A DNA stretch of 64,000 nucleotides from Martinezella rhizogenes (GTDB taxonomy: Bacteria; Pseudomonadota; Alphaproteobacteria; Rhizobiales; Rhizobiaceae), in the NCBI GenBank assembly GCA_013322215.1, contig JAAMEZ010000047.1, positions 124,001-188,000 on the forward strand, read 5' to 3'. How positions within the stretch are numbered: the first letter of the stretch is position 1; each line of letters begins with the position of its first letter. A model generated the notes under the pieces. The model was not told the DNA's origin and made no database searches. It saw only the letters and a list, made by a program, of their open reading frames with translations. The translations under genes were made by a program, and so were the position numbers. Shown here one piece after another: positions 51,909 through 60,584 of this stretch.

Positions 51909-53915
51909 TCAGAACTCTTCCCAGCCTTGCGTTGCAGCGGCCGGCGCAAGCGCTCCGCCACCGAAGGCAGTCGCGACCCTGTCGATCATGCGGCGCGCTG
52001 GCGAAGCCGTGGGGCGATGCGTCTCAGCGCGCGCCGCCACCGGTGCTGACACATTGATAGCATCGACCTTGAAGCGCGAAACGAGATGGACAAGGCCATC
52101 CGCCTCGGCCGCCAATCGATGGGTCGCGGCCGAGGTCTCCTCGACCATGGCGGCGTTTCGCTGCGTGACCTCATCCATCTGGTTGACCGCGTTGTTCACC
52201 TCGGAGAGGCCCGTCGCCTGCTCGCGCGCCGCCGTTGCGATCGAGTGGATGTGATCGTTGATCTTGAGCACGCGAGCCTCGATGGACGACAGCGCCTCGC
52301 CGGTCGCCTGCACCAGCTTGACGCCGATCTGCACCTCGTCACCGGACTTGCCGATCAGGGCCTTGATATCCTTGGCAGCTGTCGCGGAGCGCTGGGCAAG
52401 CTCGCGTACTTCCTGGGCAACCACCGCGAAGCCCTTGCCCGCCTCGCCGGCGCGCGCGGCCTCGACACCGGCGTTCAACGCCAGCAGATTGGTCTGGAAG
52501 GCGATGTCGTCGATCACGCCGATGATCTGGCTGATCTCGCCGGATGCCTGCTCGATGCGCCCCATGGCATCGATGGCGTTGCGAACGACCGTGCCGGAGC
52601 GTGCAGCATCGTCCTTTGCTTCGCTGACCATGACGCTGGCCTCGCGCGCCCGCTCCGTGGAATTCTGCACGACGGAGGTGATCTCGTCGAGCGCTGCCGA
52701 AGTCTCCTCAAGAGCGGCCGCCTGCTGTTCCGTGCGCTTGGAGAGGTCGTCGCTGGCGTGACGCAGTTCATTGGTGTTGGAGTTGATCGAGCCTGTGGTC
52801 TCGCGCACTTCGCTCATGGTGCTCTTCAGCGTCGCGAGCGTCGTATTGACGTTTTGCTGCAGCTCGGCAAAAGCCCCCTGGAATTCGCCCTTCATTGCCT
52901 GGGTCAGATCACCGTCGGCCAGGCTTGCAATGACGCGGCGGACCTCGCCGATCCCCGTGTCGACGCTTATCAAGAGCTCGTTGACGTTGCGCGCAAAGCG
53001 GTTGAGATTGACGTCGCCGTAGTCCTTCTCGATGCGCTGGCTGAAATCGCCGGCTGCCGCGGCGGAGACTGCCAGAGACATGCTCGACTGAAGCTCGTCG
53101 CTCTTGGCGCGCATGGCCGTTTCCTCGGCATTCATGCGGCGCACGGCATTGCCGTTTTCCTTGAAGACGTCGACGGCTGCCGCCATCTCGCCGATTTCGT
53201 CCCGACGGCCAGCAAACGGCACCTCGATATCGAAATGGCCGTTCGCGACTCTCTTTATCGCGTCGGTCACCTTGCGGATCGGGCGGCTGAGATGCACGGT
53301 TCCGATATAGGCGCCAAGGCCGACACCGGCCGCGATACCGGCGATCATGATGCCGAGGACGACCCACAAGACGTTGCTGTGAAAGGTTGCAATCTCGGCC
53401 TCGGCTTTCGCAAGCTCCGCCTTGTCGGTCTCGACGACCGCATCGATCTCAGCCTGGAAAGCCTTGCGGTTGGCACGGTTCGCTTCGTTATTGCCCTGCT
53501 TGCCGGCGGCATCCGGGCCATCCGTCACACCGAGCCTGGCCGTTTCCGTGCGAAAGACGCGAAATTCCTGGGCACGGGCCTGCAGTTTGGTGAATTCCGG
53601 CTTCTGCGTATCCGGCACCAGAGGCGCCCAGTCCGTCAGCACCTTGTCGATTTCGTCGAGATCCGCCATCAGCCCATCGGCAAAGGGTTTGGAATCCTTT
53701 GCCGCAGCAGCGGCATAGATGCCGCGCGCTTCCATGACCACCGCGGTCACGTAGCGATTCAGGCGCTCGCCCATGTAAGCACGGCTCGCCGTCTGCTCGT
53801 AGCTCTGTAATTTCTGGTCATATTGATGCAACGCATAGAGGGCGGTGGCGCCAATCAGAAGCGCCGCCCCGGCCATGACAGATACAAGCAGATTTATTTT
53901 GCCGCGAATTTTCAC
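51909..53915 (-). CDS. Methyl-accepting chemotaxis protein with GWEEF tail
   Basis: 668 residues. Membrane helix 1 is at about 8-28 and helix 2 at about 183-207; the periplasmic domain between them is helical. HAMP follows (210-262), with a second HAMP-like segment near 300-350. The signalling tip is EISQIIGVIDDIAFQTNLLALNAGVEAARAGEAGKGFAVVAQEVRELAQRS. The protein ends GWEEF, a pentapeptide of the NWETF type that tethers the methylation enzymes CheR and CheB. No che genes are in the window. The ligand is unknown. Confidence 0.94.
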   Translation of the reverse strand: MKIRGKINLLVSVMAGAALLIGATALYALHQYDQKLQSYEQTASRAYMGERLNRYVTAVVMEARGIYAAAAAKDSKPFADGLMADLDEIDKVLTDWAPLVPDTQKPEFTKLQARAQEFRVFRTETARLGVTDGPDAAGKQGNNEANRANRKAFQAEIDAVVETDKAELAKAEAEIATFHSNVLWVVLGIMIAGIAAGVGLGAYIGTVHLSRPIRKVTDAIKRVANGHFDIEVPFAGRRDEIGEMAAAVDVFKENGNAVRRMNAEETAMRAKSDELQSSMSLAVSAAAAGDFSQRIEKDYGDVNLNRFARNVNELLISVDTGIGEVRRVIASLADGDLTQAMKGEFQGAFAELQQNVNTTLATLKSTMSEVRETTGSINSNTNELRHASDDLSKRTEQQAAALEETSAALDEITSVVQNSTERAREASVMVSEAKDDAARSGTVVRNAIDAMGRIEQASGEISQIIGVIDDIAFQTNLLALNAGVEAARAGEAGKGFAVVAQEVRELAQRSATAAKDIKALIGKSGDEVQIGVKLVQATGEALSSIEARVLKINDHIHSIATAAREQATGLSEVNNAVNQMDEVTQRNAAMVEETSAATHRLAAEADGLVHLVSRFKVDAINVSAPVAARAETHRPTASPARRMIDRVATAFGGGALAPAAATQGWEEF

Positions 53916-54333
53916 AATACCCCTCCGGCGCAGATCCCATCCCCCGTAAATCGATGGGTTTTACGACATGGAGCTAGATATCGACTAAAATCATTAACGT
54001 TACATTGAAGTATTTTTAATCTAAACGTACTGCATTTCTGACTATACTTTCCATATATTTTAGAATATCTGCAATCTATATTTAAGGTTGTGTACACATT
54101 CCACCGAGCACTGCCGCCAAATGCGGGTTGCCGCGGCCGACAGCGCGAATTTGCCCGATTTCAAGGAATCTGTGCCCCTATAATTGACTTCTGGGGCCTT
54201 GATCCGTATAAGCCCGCGCACGTCCGGTCATGGAGCCTGCATTTGCGGGACAAGTCCGTTCGCCATAATCAACAACGCTCCTTGCTATTGAAGCAAAGCT
54301 CAAGAAGGGCCGCACTCCGCGGTGTTTAAATAA
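53916..54333. other. AT-rich divergent region before rpmH
   Basis: 418 bases. The left part (53990-54085) is strongly AT-rich and holds the chemotaxis-gene promoter zone. The right part contains the rpmH promoter (listed separately). No DnaA boxes in a cluster are seen, so there is no sign that the origin lies here, even though rpmH-rnpA-yidC adjoins the origin in many other bacteria. Confidence 0.6.
54184..54212 (+). promoter_or_regulatory. rpmH-rnpA-yidC promoter
   Basis: TTGACT (54184-54189), a 17-base spacer and TATAAG (54207-54212): a strong sigma-70 promoter, as expected for ribosomal protein genes. The leader would be about 115 bases. Confidence 0.75.
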
Positions 54334-54468
54334 ATGAAGCGTACCTACCAACCATCCAAGCTTGTCCGCAAGCGTCGCCACGGTTTCCGTTCGCGCATGG
54401 CTACCAAGGGCGGCCGTGCGGTTCTTTCCGCTCGCCGTAACCGCGGCCGCAAGCGTCTTTCGGCCTAA
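54334..54468 (+). CDS. rpmH: Ribosomal protein bL34
   Basis: 44 residues, MKRTYQPSKLVRKRRHGF to RNRGRKRLSA, the complete and highly conserved L34 sequence. It is a component of the large ribosomal subunit. The gene is followed 25 bases later by rnpA, the usual order. The start sits next to TAAATAA with no strong ribosome-binding site. Confidence 0.98.
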   Translation: MKRTYQPSKLVRKRRHGFRSRMATKGGRAVLSARRNRGRKRLSA

Positions 54469-54493
54469 GGGCCGAAGTGCCCGATAATCCAGG

Positions 54494-54895
54494 ATGGCGG
54501 GCAAATTGACGAATGAACGACCAAAAAAGACTGTCGGGCGGCTGAAAAGCCGGCCGCAGTTTCTTGCAGTCCGCGAAGGCGAGAAGCGCAGAGGCGGCTT
54601 CTTCCTGATTGAGGTGCTGGACCGCAAGACCGCCGACGCCGACCCCCGCGTTGGATTTACCGTCACCAAAAAACATGGCAACGCGGTGGAGCGCAACCGC
54701 ATGCGGCGCAGGCTGAAAGAAGCCGTGCGGCTTCATGCAGGGTTTGCAATGCAGCCCGGACACGACTATGTGGTTGTCGCGCGGCGCGATGTGCTGACCG
54801 CGCCTTTCGAAAAACTGGCAAGCGAACTCGTAAGCCGCGTCGAAAACAGGCCGAAACATCGGCGGTCCGAAACGGATCGCTCCAGGAAAGTATGA
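54494..54895 (+). CDS. rnpA: Ribonuclease P protein component
   Basis: 133-residue protein subunit of RNase P, which removes the 5' leader of tRNA precursors together with the RnpB RNA. The RNR motif is in KKHGNAVERNRMRRRLKEAVRL, and GFTVTKK precedes it. A short variable tail (VENRPKHRRSETDRSRKV) is basic. The start at ATG 54494 is the likeliest; TTG at 54509 would remove five residues. Its TGA overlaps the yidC start by one base. Confidence 0.95.
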   Translation: MAGKLTNERPKKTVGRLKSRPQFLAVREGEKRRGGFFLIEVLDRKTADADPRVGFTVTKKHGNAVERNRMRRRLKEAVRLHAGFAMQPGHDYVVVARRDVLTAPFEKLASELVSRVENRPKHRRSETDRSRKV

Positions 54896-56697
54896 TGGAA
54901 AACAACCGCAATTACTTCATAGCAATTGCACTGTCCGTGCTGATTGTTCTCGGCTGGCAGTTTTTCTACATGAACCCGCGCCTCGAAGCGCAGCGCCAGG
55001 CTGAACAGGCCGCCAAGGCTCATCAGCAGGCGCAGCAGGCCCAGACGACGCAGTCGCCCGCAGCGGGTGCTGCCGTGAACGGTTCGTTGCCGGCAGGCGG
55101 TCAGACGGCACCTGCCGTCCTCACCCTCGAGCAGTCGGTCGCCAAGACCGCTTCGTCGCGCGTCATCATCGACACGCCTGCCCTTGCCGGCTCCATCAAC
55201 CTGGAAGGCGCGCGTTTCGACGACCTCCAGCTCAAGGCCTACCACGAGACCGTCGACAAGAGCAGCCCGATCATCACGCTGTTCAGCCCGGCCGACACCA
55301 AGAACGGCTACTTTACGGAACTCGGCTATGTCGGCAGCGATGCCACGGGCGCCGTTCCAGGCCCTTCAACGATTTGGACGCTCGCAAGCGGCGACAAGCT
55401 GACCGACAAGACGCCGGTGACGCTGTCCTACACCAACGACAAGGGCATTACCTTCAGCCGCACGATCTCCGTCGACGATCGCTACATGTTCACGATCACC
55501 GACAAGATCGCCAATGCCAGCCAGGCTCCAGTTTCTCTGTCGAGCTATGGCCGCGTCACTCGCTACAACAAGCCTGAAACGCCATCTGCCTACGTTCTGC
55601 ACGAAGGCTTCATCGGCGTTATCGGCGACGATGGCCTGATCGAGACCAAATATGCGTCGACCGAAAAGGAAGCCACGACGCCTGCCAAGGCGACCGGCGG
55701 CTGGCTCGGCATGACGGACAAGTATTGGGCTGCAACCATCGTGCCGCCACAGTCGACCGCTTATGACGCCCGCTTCTCGCACTTCGCGGATGGCACGCCG
55801 CGTTACCAGGCAGACTACAAGCAGGATGCGATCACGGTCGCTCCCAGCCAGTCGATCGAGCTGAAGAACCTCGTCTTCGCCGGCGCCAAGGAAGTTCCGG
55901 TCATCGACCGTTACGAGACCAGCTATTCGATCCCGCGTTTCGACCGCCTGATCGATTGGGGCTGGTTCTATTTCATCACCAAGCCGATGTTCAAGCTGAT
56001 GGATTTCTTCTTCCGCTACTTCGGCAATTTCGGCGTCGCGATCCTCTGCACCACCATCGTGGTCAAGGCGCTGTTCTTCCCGCTCGCCAGCCGGCAATAC
56101 GCTTCGATGGCGAACATGAAGCGCGTGCAGCCGAAGATGGAAGAGCTGAAGGCCAAGTTCGGCGACGACCGCATGGCCCTGCAGCAGGCGACCATGCAGC
56201 TCTACAAGGAAGAGAAGATCAACCCGATCGCCGGCTGCTGGCCAGTGCTTTTGCAGATCCCGATCTTCTTCTCGCTCTACAAGGTGATCTACATCACCAT
56301 CGAGATGCGCCATGCGCCGTTCTTCGGCTGGATTCAGGACCTTTCCGCTCCCGATCCGACCTCGATCGTCAACCTCTTCGGCCTGCTGCCGTTTGCGGCT
56401 CCGACCTTCCTGCATCTCGGCGTCTGGCCGCTGATCATGGGCGTCACCATGTTCTTCCAGATGCGCATGAACCCGACGCCGCCGGACCCGACCCAGGCGA
56501 TGATCTTCAACTGGATGCCGCTGGTGTTCATGTTCATGCTGGCAAGCTTCCCGGCCGGCCTCGTGATCTACTGGGCCTGGAACAACACGCTCTCGGTCAT
56601 CCAGCAGTCGATCATCATGAAGCGCCACGGCGTGAAGGTGGAACTCTTCGACAATCTGAAGGGCCTCTTCAAACGAAAACCGGCACCATCGAAATGA
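54895..56697 (+). CDS. yidC: Membrane protein insertase YidC
   Basis: 600-residue YidC/OxaA insertase. The N-terminus MENNRNYFIAIALSVLIVLGWQFFY is the first membrane helix. A periplasmic beta domain spans about 60-345, and the conserved C-terminal core begins near 365 (YFGNFGVAILCTTIVVKALFFPLASRQYASMANMKRVQPKMEEL). I choose ATG 54895 over 54892 because MENNRNYFI is the usual rhizobial start. It inserts membrane proteins with or without SecYEG. The terminator right after it ends the rpmH-rnpA-yidC unit. Confidence 0.97.
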   Translation: MENNRNYFIAIALSVLIVLGWQFFYMNPRLEAQRQAEQAAKAHQQAQQAQTTQSPAAGAAVNGSLPAGGQTAPAVLTLEQSVAKTASSRVIIDTPALAGSINLEGARFDDLQLKAYHETVDKSSPIITLFSPADTKNGYFTELGYVGSDATGAVPGPSTIWTLASGDKLTDKTPVTLSYTNDKGITFSRTISVDDRYMFTITDKIANASQAPVSLSSYGRVTRYNKPETPSAYVLHEGFIGVIGDDGLIETKYASTEKEATTPAKATGGWLGMTDKYWAATIVPPQSTAYDARFSHFADGTPRYQADYKQDAITVAPSQSIELKNLVFAGAKEVPVIDRYETSYSIPRFDRLIDWGWFYFITKPMFKLMDFFFRYFGNFGVAILCTTIVVKALFFPLASRQYASMANMKRVQPKMEELKAKFGDDRMALQQATMQLYKEEKINPIAGCWPVLLQIPIFFSLYKVIYITIEMRHAPFFGWIQDLSAPDPTSIVNLFGLLPFAAPTFLHLGVWPLIMGVTMFFQMRMNPTPPDPTQAMIFNWMPLVFMFMLASFPAGLVIYWAWNNTLSVIQQSIIMKRHGVKVELFDNLKGLFKRKPAPSK

Positions 56698-56700
56698 CGA

Positions 56701-56727
56701 AAAAAGCCCCGCTTCGGCGGGGCTTTT
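56701..56727 (+). terminator. Rho-independent terminator of yidC
   Basis: AAAAAGCCCCGC-TTCG-GCGGGGCTTTT, a stable TTCG tetraloop stem just after the yidC stop. It can serve the convergent hydrolase gene too. Confidence 0.93.
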
Positions 56728-56756
56728 CTTTTGCGGCAGTTGTTTCGCGCTTTCTT

Positions 56757-57731
56757 TCAGCTCTTCCGTTCCGGGGCGAGATTCTGGCGGAAGAATTCGA
56801 GGATATTCGCATCGAGCGACCTGTGAAACGCAGCCCGGTCAAATCCAGCCTGATCCGTGCAGATCTCCGGCTGGGACCCGGCCAAGCCCGGCGAGCATGG
56901 CGCCAGAAAGGCGAAATGGGCCGAACCGGGCACGACGTGGAAGTCCGGCTTGTCAGGCAGATTGACCGCCAGTGCTGCGACATTTTCCGGCAGCACGCCA
57001 TCACCGCCATGTTCTGACCCCCAGAGCTGGATCGGAGCGCCGACCGCCTTCAGGCTTTCCTTTGTCGAAAAGAAGCTCAGCGGATCGGCAAGGACGAAGG
57101 CCTTTATGCGCGGATCACGCGCAAGCGGCTCGGCCGGTATTTCGTTGCGGCGGATCTCGCCGCAGATCGGAGCAGGCTCCGGACAGGGAACCGTGGCGTC
57201 GTGAAAGTCGGGGACCGCGCCTGCAAGCACCAGGCCGGTATAGCCGCCACGCGAGAAGCCGAAGAAACCGATGCGATCCGGATCGATTTTTTCCGCCTGC
57301 GGCCAGCCGGCAAGCAGGAAATCGATCAGACGCTTAATGTCTCGCGGCCGCTGAAACATGATCGAGATGTCGCCCGATCGGCTGAGATCGGAAAAATTGT
57401 CGCCGGGATGGTTGAGCGCCACCACCAGGAAGCCGGCATCGGCCAGTGTCTCTGCCACATCGTGATGATTGAGGGAGCCGCCGCTGTGCCCGTGCGAGAT
57501 GACGATGAGCGGCAGCTTGCTCCCGGCGATCGGGCAATTGCGGACGGCAGCCACCGTTATCGGTCCAAGCTTCACCTCCTCCGGCGGCGTCGCGCAGGGC
57601 GACCAGACGAAGGCGCTCAGGGCCGGATTGTCTGCCGTTGCAGGAACCTGAATGGACGTCAGACCGGCCGCTCGAGCCGATGAGGCAGCCAGACCGAGGG
57701 CTAAGAGAATTCCAATCTTCATGAAACGCAT
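56757..57731 (-). CDS. Secreted alpha/beta hydrolase (dienelactone/PAF-acetylhydrolase-like)
   Basis: 324 residues. A signal peptide (MRFMKIGILLALGLAASSARA) leads to a periplasmic hydrolase. LPLIVISHGHSGGSLNHHDVAETLADAGFLVVALNHPGDN is the oxyanion strand, the nucleophile elbow is GFFGFSRGGYTG, and the catalytic His is near GSAHFAFL at the C-terminus. The conserved N-terminal WSPCATPPEEV fold resembles bacterial platelet-activating factor acetylhydrolase relatives. Substrate unknown. It begins the minus-strand block interrupting yidC-engB. The start at 57731 has a GGAG site. Confidence 0.85.
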   Translation of the reverse strand: MRFMKIGILLALGLAASSARAAGLTSIQVPATADNPALSAFVWSPCATPPEEVKLGPITVAAVRNCPIAGSKLPLIVISHGHSGGSLNHHDVAETLADAGFLVVALNHPGDNFSDLSRSGDISIMFQRPRDIKRLIDFLLAGWPQAEKIDPDRIGFFGFSRGGYTGLVLAGAVPDFHDATVPCPEPAPICGEIRRNEIPAEPLARDPRIKAFVLADPLSFFSTKESLKAVGAPIQLWGSEHGGDGVLPENVAALAVNLPDKPDFHVVPGSAHFAFLAPCSPGLAGSQPEICTDQAGFDRAAFHRSLDANILEFFRQNLAPERKS

Positions 57732-57834
57732 TTTCTTCTCCGGGAACGGGATCAAGGGAGGCAGGGACGAGTGATATCGACACGCCGGCACTGATGGCCG
57801 GCATGTACCATTCGGAAGTCTGATCTCGAACAGT

Positions 57835-58662
57835 TCAGGCTACGATGTGACGCAGGGGGATCAGCAGATCGGTGGCTATTTCGTGCTCCATCACCTTGGC
57901 CGGATGGTTGAGGTAGAGCTCGATTATCGGGCGGTCGTCAGGCTCGTAACCGCTCTGCGGCAGCCAGCCGCCGAAAAGCGTCTGAAAGGTCGGTGAAATA
58001 AGGGTATATGAACCCATGAGCCGATAGCAGGCGTAGAGGCCGCCGGGCAGATCACGCTGCTCCAGTCCCTCGGACGCGACATCGTCCGGCGGGAGTATGA
58101 CAGCGGCGAAATACCAGAATCCCGCCCCCTGTTCGGGATCGCCGGAGCCGATGCCGATACGTGTCATGTCATGCCAGGCACGCCCGCGCTCGGCCAGCCT
58201 TTGCGCAAGCCGGCGATAGGTGTGCGGTATCGTCTGCGCCGGCCCTTCGTGACGCAATCCAAAGAGTGTTGCGGGAGGTCGGTCATCGACCGTAACGGTG
58301 GGCAGATTTGCAGTGATCGCCTGCTGTTGCAGCTGGAATGCGGTCGGGGTGAGGCCGGTCATGCCGCGAAAGGCGCGGGCGAAGCTCTGCGAACTGTCGT
58401 AGCCTGCCTCCAGCGCCGTCTCGGTGACCGAGGCCGGACTCGTGGCCAATTGATTTGCAGCCTGCGCAAGCCGTACCCTGCGGATCGTGGCGGCTACGCT
58501 TTCGCCTGTCATCGCCCGATAGAGCCTGTGAAAATGGAACGGCGAGAAATGGGCGACCGCCGCCAGGCTTTCGACGGAATGGGAAGCTGCGGGATCGACC
58601 ATGATCGCCTCGATGACCCGGGCAATGCGCCGACGATAGTTTTGTTCTGTAGCGGCTTTCAT
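57835..58662 (-). CDS. AraC-type regulator with GyrI-like effector domain
   Basis: 275 residues. The AraC DNA-binding domain is at the N-terminus (about 8-110): ARVIEAIMVDPAASHSVESLAAVAHFSPFHFHRLYRAMTGESVAATIRRVRLAQAANQL and TALEAGYDSSQSFARAFRGMTGLTP, both HTH motifs. A GyrI/SOUL-like small-molecule domain follows (125-275), as in Rob and BmrR-like regulators of drug response. It is upstream of the secreted hydrolase gene on the same strand (103 bases), a possible target. The start at 58662 is preferred by family length. Confidence 0.9.
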   Translation of the reverse strand: MKAATEQNYRRRIARVIEAIMVDPAASHSVESLAAVAHFSPFHFHRLYRAMTGESVAATIRRVRLAQAANQLATSPASVTETALEAGYDSSQSFARAFRGMTGLTPTAFQLQQQAITANLPTVTVDDRPPATLFGLRHEGPAQTIPHTYRRLAQRLAERGRAWHDMTRIGIGSGDPEQGAGFWYFAAVILPPDDVASEGLEQRDLPGGLYACYRLMGSYTLISPTFQTLFGGWLPQSGYEPDDRPIIELYLNHPAKVMEHEIATDLLIPLRHIVA

Positions 58663-58777
58663 GGCATCGAGCCTTAGCACGACTTGTGCGGCGCCGTGGT
58701 GCAGCAATTGCGGATTTTACGGGATCACCACCTGCTGCAGATCAAAATTCCGATCTAAGTCGACGGTTTAGGAGAGT

Positions 58778-59065
58778 TCAGCCGCGGAGGGTCGGGGCAT
58801 TCCACCGCCCCGCCAGGAAGCTGCGGGCATCGGCGAGAATCTGCCTGTATTCGGGCTTGAACGGAGCAGCGAGCTGCTTTTCGAGATCCCCGAGCAAACC
58901 GTTCAATACCGCGCATTCGGCAGGGCTTTCGAAACACAATTTGTCGGGGGTGTGCGTTGCCTTCGGATCGGACCAGCGGGAAAGAAGCTCGAATAGAACG
59001 ACGGCTTCCTTCGCATCGAGGCGTATTTCTGCGATATCGTCGTCTTTCGAGGCATCCTGCTCCAT
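58778..59065 (-). CDS. Small conserved protein of unknown function
   Basis: 95 residues, acidic and helical, with no signal or membrane segment. It reads IRLDAKEAVVLFELLSRWSD, then ECAVLNGLLGDLEKQLAAPF and YRQILADARSFLAGRW. Similar short proteins occur in rhizobia without known function. The start at 59065 is chosen because the ORF upstream of it (to 59110) overlaps the divergent engB leader and has no ribosome-binding site. Confidence 0.65.
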   Translation of the reverse strand: MEQDASKDDDIAEIRLDAKEAVVLFELLSRWSDPKATHTPDKLCFESPAECAVLNGLLGDLEKQLAAPFKPEYRQILADARSFLAGRWNAPTLRG

Positions 59066-59184
59066 GCGCGCAGCATGACAGGGTCCGTGCAGGTCCGCAA
59101 CATGGCACACACATCGATCAAAACTTGACTTTCATGGGCAAAACCCCGAAGCCAGACCATCAAACCAAGCAAAAGACTGAGCAA

Positions 59185-59844
59185 ATGGCAGATCAGACGA
59201 CAAAAGACGACAAGCCGCTTTTCGGGCGTCCGTGGATCTTCATCCGCGGCGTGCCGTCGATGAAATTTCTGCCGCCGGAAGGGCCGCCGGAAATTGCCTT
59301 TGCCGGCCGCTCCAATGTCGGCAAGTCGTCGCTGATCAATGCCCTTGTCGGGCATAAGGGGCTGGCGCGTACCTCGAACACGCCGGGGCGCACGCAGGAG
59401 CTCAACTATTTCGTTCCCGACGGTTTTTCCGGCGAGGGTGGCGATCTGCCGCCGATGGCTCTGGTAGACATGCCCGGCTATGGCTATGCCGAAGCACCCA
59501 AGGATCAGGTGGATGCCTGGACGAAGCTGGTATTCGACTATCTGCGCGGACGCACCACGCTGAAGCGCGTCTATGTGCTGATCGACAGCCGCCACGGTAT
59601 CAAGAAGAATGACGCGGAGGTCCTGGATCTGCTCGACAAGGCCGCTGTTTCCTATCAGATCGTGCTCACCAAGACCGACAAGATCAAGGAAGCAGGCATA
59701 CCGAAGCTGCTCGCCGACACAGCCGAAAAAATCCGCAAGCGCCCGGCTGCCTATCCCGGCATCCTCGCCACCTCCTCGGAAAAGGGCGTCGGACTTCAGG
59801 AGTTGCGCGAGGCGATCGGGCTGACGGTCGGCATCCAGGTCTGA
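59185..59844 (+). CDS. engB: Ribosome biogenesis GTPase EngB/YsxC
   Basis: 219-residue GTPase needed for large-subunit assembly. G1 GRSNVGKSS, G2 region TSNTPGRTQ, G3 DMPGYGYA, G4 TKTDK and G5 SSEKGVG are all intact. ATG 59185 gives the typical rhizobial length and starts MADQTTKDDKPLFG. An upstream ATG at 59134 would add 17 residues and cannot be excluded; neither has a strong ribosome-binding site. In related genomes this gene directly follows yidC and precedes argB; here about 2.5 and 2.3 kb intervene. Confidence 0.93.
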   Translation: MADQTTKDDKPLFGRPWIFIRGVPSMKFLPPEGPPEIAFAGRSNVGKSSLINALVGHKGLARTSNTPGRTQELNYFVPDGFSGEGGDLPPMALVDMPGYGYAEAPKDQVDAWTKLVFDYLRGRTTLKRVYVLIDSRHGIKKNDAEVLDLLDKAAVSYQIVLTKTDKIKEAGIPKLLADTAEKIRKRPAAYPGILATSSEKGVGLQELREAIGLTVGIQV

Positions 59845-59863
59845 GGACCCTCCGATACAATGA

Positions 59864-59901
59864 GGCCGCCGCCCCCGACCCCGCATAAGGCGACGGCGGC
59901 C
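59864..59901. terminator. GC-rich hairpin between convergent engB and fasciclin genes
   Basis: GGCCGCCG and CGGCGGCC arms around a 22-base loop. It has no T run, so it is a weak terminator candidate. Confidence 0.4.
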
Positions 59902-59917
59902 GTGTTGCCGCTAAGGA

Positions 59918-60475
59918 TTACATCTTCGGCAACAACACCTTGTCGACCACATGGATCACGCCGTTCGACTGCTTGACGTCGGCGATGGTGATGTGAGCGG
60001 TGCCGCCGGCCTCATCGGTCAACGTCAGCTTGCCGCCCTTCTCCATGGCCTTGATCGTGCAGCCGCCGACCGTTTTCAGATCGTATTCGCCGCCCTTGCT
60101 CATTGCCCATTTCTTGATGGCGGCAGCCATGTCGTCACCAGCGACGACATGGCAGGTCAGGATCTTGACCAGCTTTTCCTTGTTTTCCGGCTTCAGCAGC
60201 GTTTCGACCGTGCCCGCCGGCAGTTGCTTGAAGGCTTCATTGGTCGGCGCGAAGACGGTGAAAGGGCCTTTACCCTCAAGGGTATCAACGAGGCCGGCCG
60301 CCTTGACGGCTGCGACCAGCGTCGTGTGATCCTTGGAGTTCACCGCATTCTGGATGATGTTCTTGCTGGCATACATCGCAGCGCCGCCCACCATCGGGTC
60401 CTTGGCATAGGCGATGCTGCTTGCGGCTGACAGCAATGCGGCAGCGGCGGCAATGCGAAATACGGTCTTGATCAT
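59918..60475 (-). CDS. Secreted fasciclin-domain protein
   Basis: 185 residues. A signal peptide (MIKTVFRIAAAAALLSAASSIAYA) is followed by one FAS1 domain: KDHTTLVAAVKAAGLVDTLEGKGPFTVFAPTNEAFKQLPAGTVETLLKPENKEKLVKILTCHVVAG and, at the end, IHVVDKVLLPKM. Both conserved FAS1 motifs (H1 and H2 regions) are present. FAS1 proteins act in adhesion and, in S. meliloti, Nex18 has been studied in symbiosis. It lies 109 bases after an anti-sigma gene, so it may be part of that sigma factor's regulon. Confidence 0.92.
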   Translation of the reverse strand: MIKTVFRIAAAAALLSAASSIAYAKDPMVGGAAMYASKNIIQNAVNSKDHTTLVAAVKAAGLVDTLEGKGPFTVFAPTNEAFKQLPAGTVETLLKPENKEKLVKILTCHVVAGDDMAAAIKKWAMSKGGEYDLKTVGGCTIKAMEKGGKLTLTDEAGGTAHITIADVKQSNGVIHVVDKVLLPKM

Positions 60476-60523
60476 AACGTCTCCTCTTCCTCTCTGTTGC
60501 CCCGATCAGGCGGGGTCGGAAGA

Positions 60524-60553
60524 AGATACGGAGCACGCGGATAAAGAGTTTCA
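60524..60553 (-). promoter_or_regulatory. Possible ECF-type promoter for the fasciclin gene
   Basis: On the minus strand TGAAAC is followed 17 bases later by CGTATC, about 50 bases before the ATG at 60475. Such AAC...CGT pairs are typical of ECF promoters. I could not find the same pair upstream of the sigma gene, so the assignment is weak. Confidence 0.35.
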
Positions 60554-60584
60554 GCCGCGATCGTTTTTCGCGAGCCGAAATTCC

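Noticed and set aside
53916..54333. Replication origin next to rpmH
   Set aside because: No dnaA or dnaN gene, no cluster of DnaA boxes and no parAB in the window. In alphaproteobacteria rpmH-rnpA-yidC often lies away from the origin.
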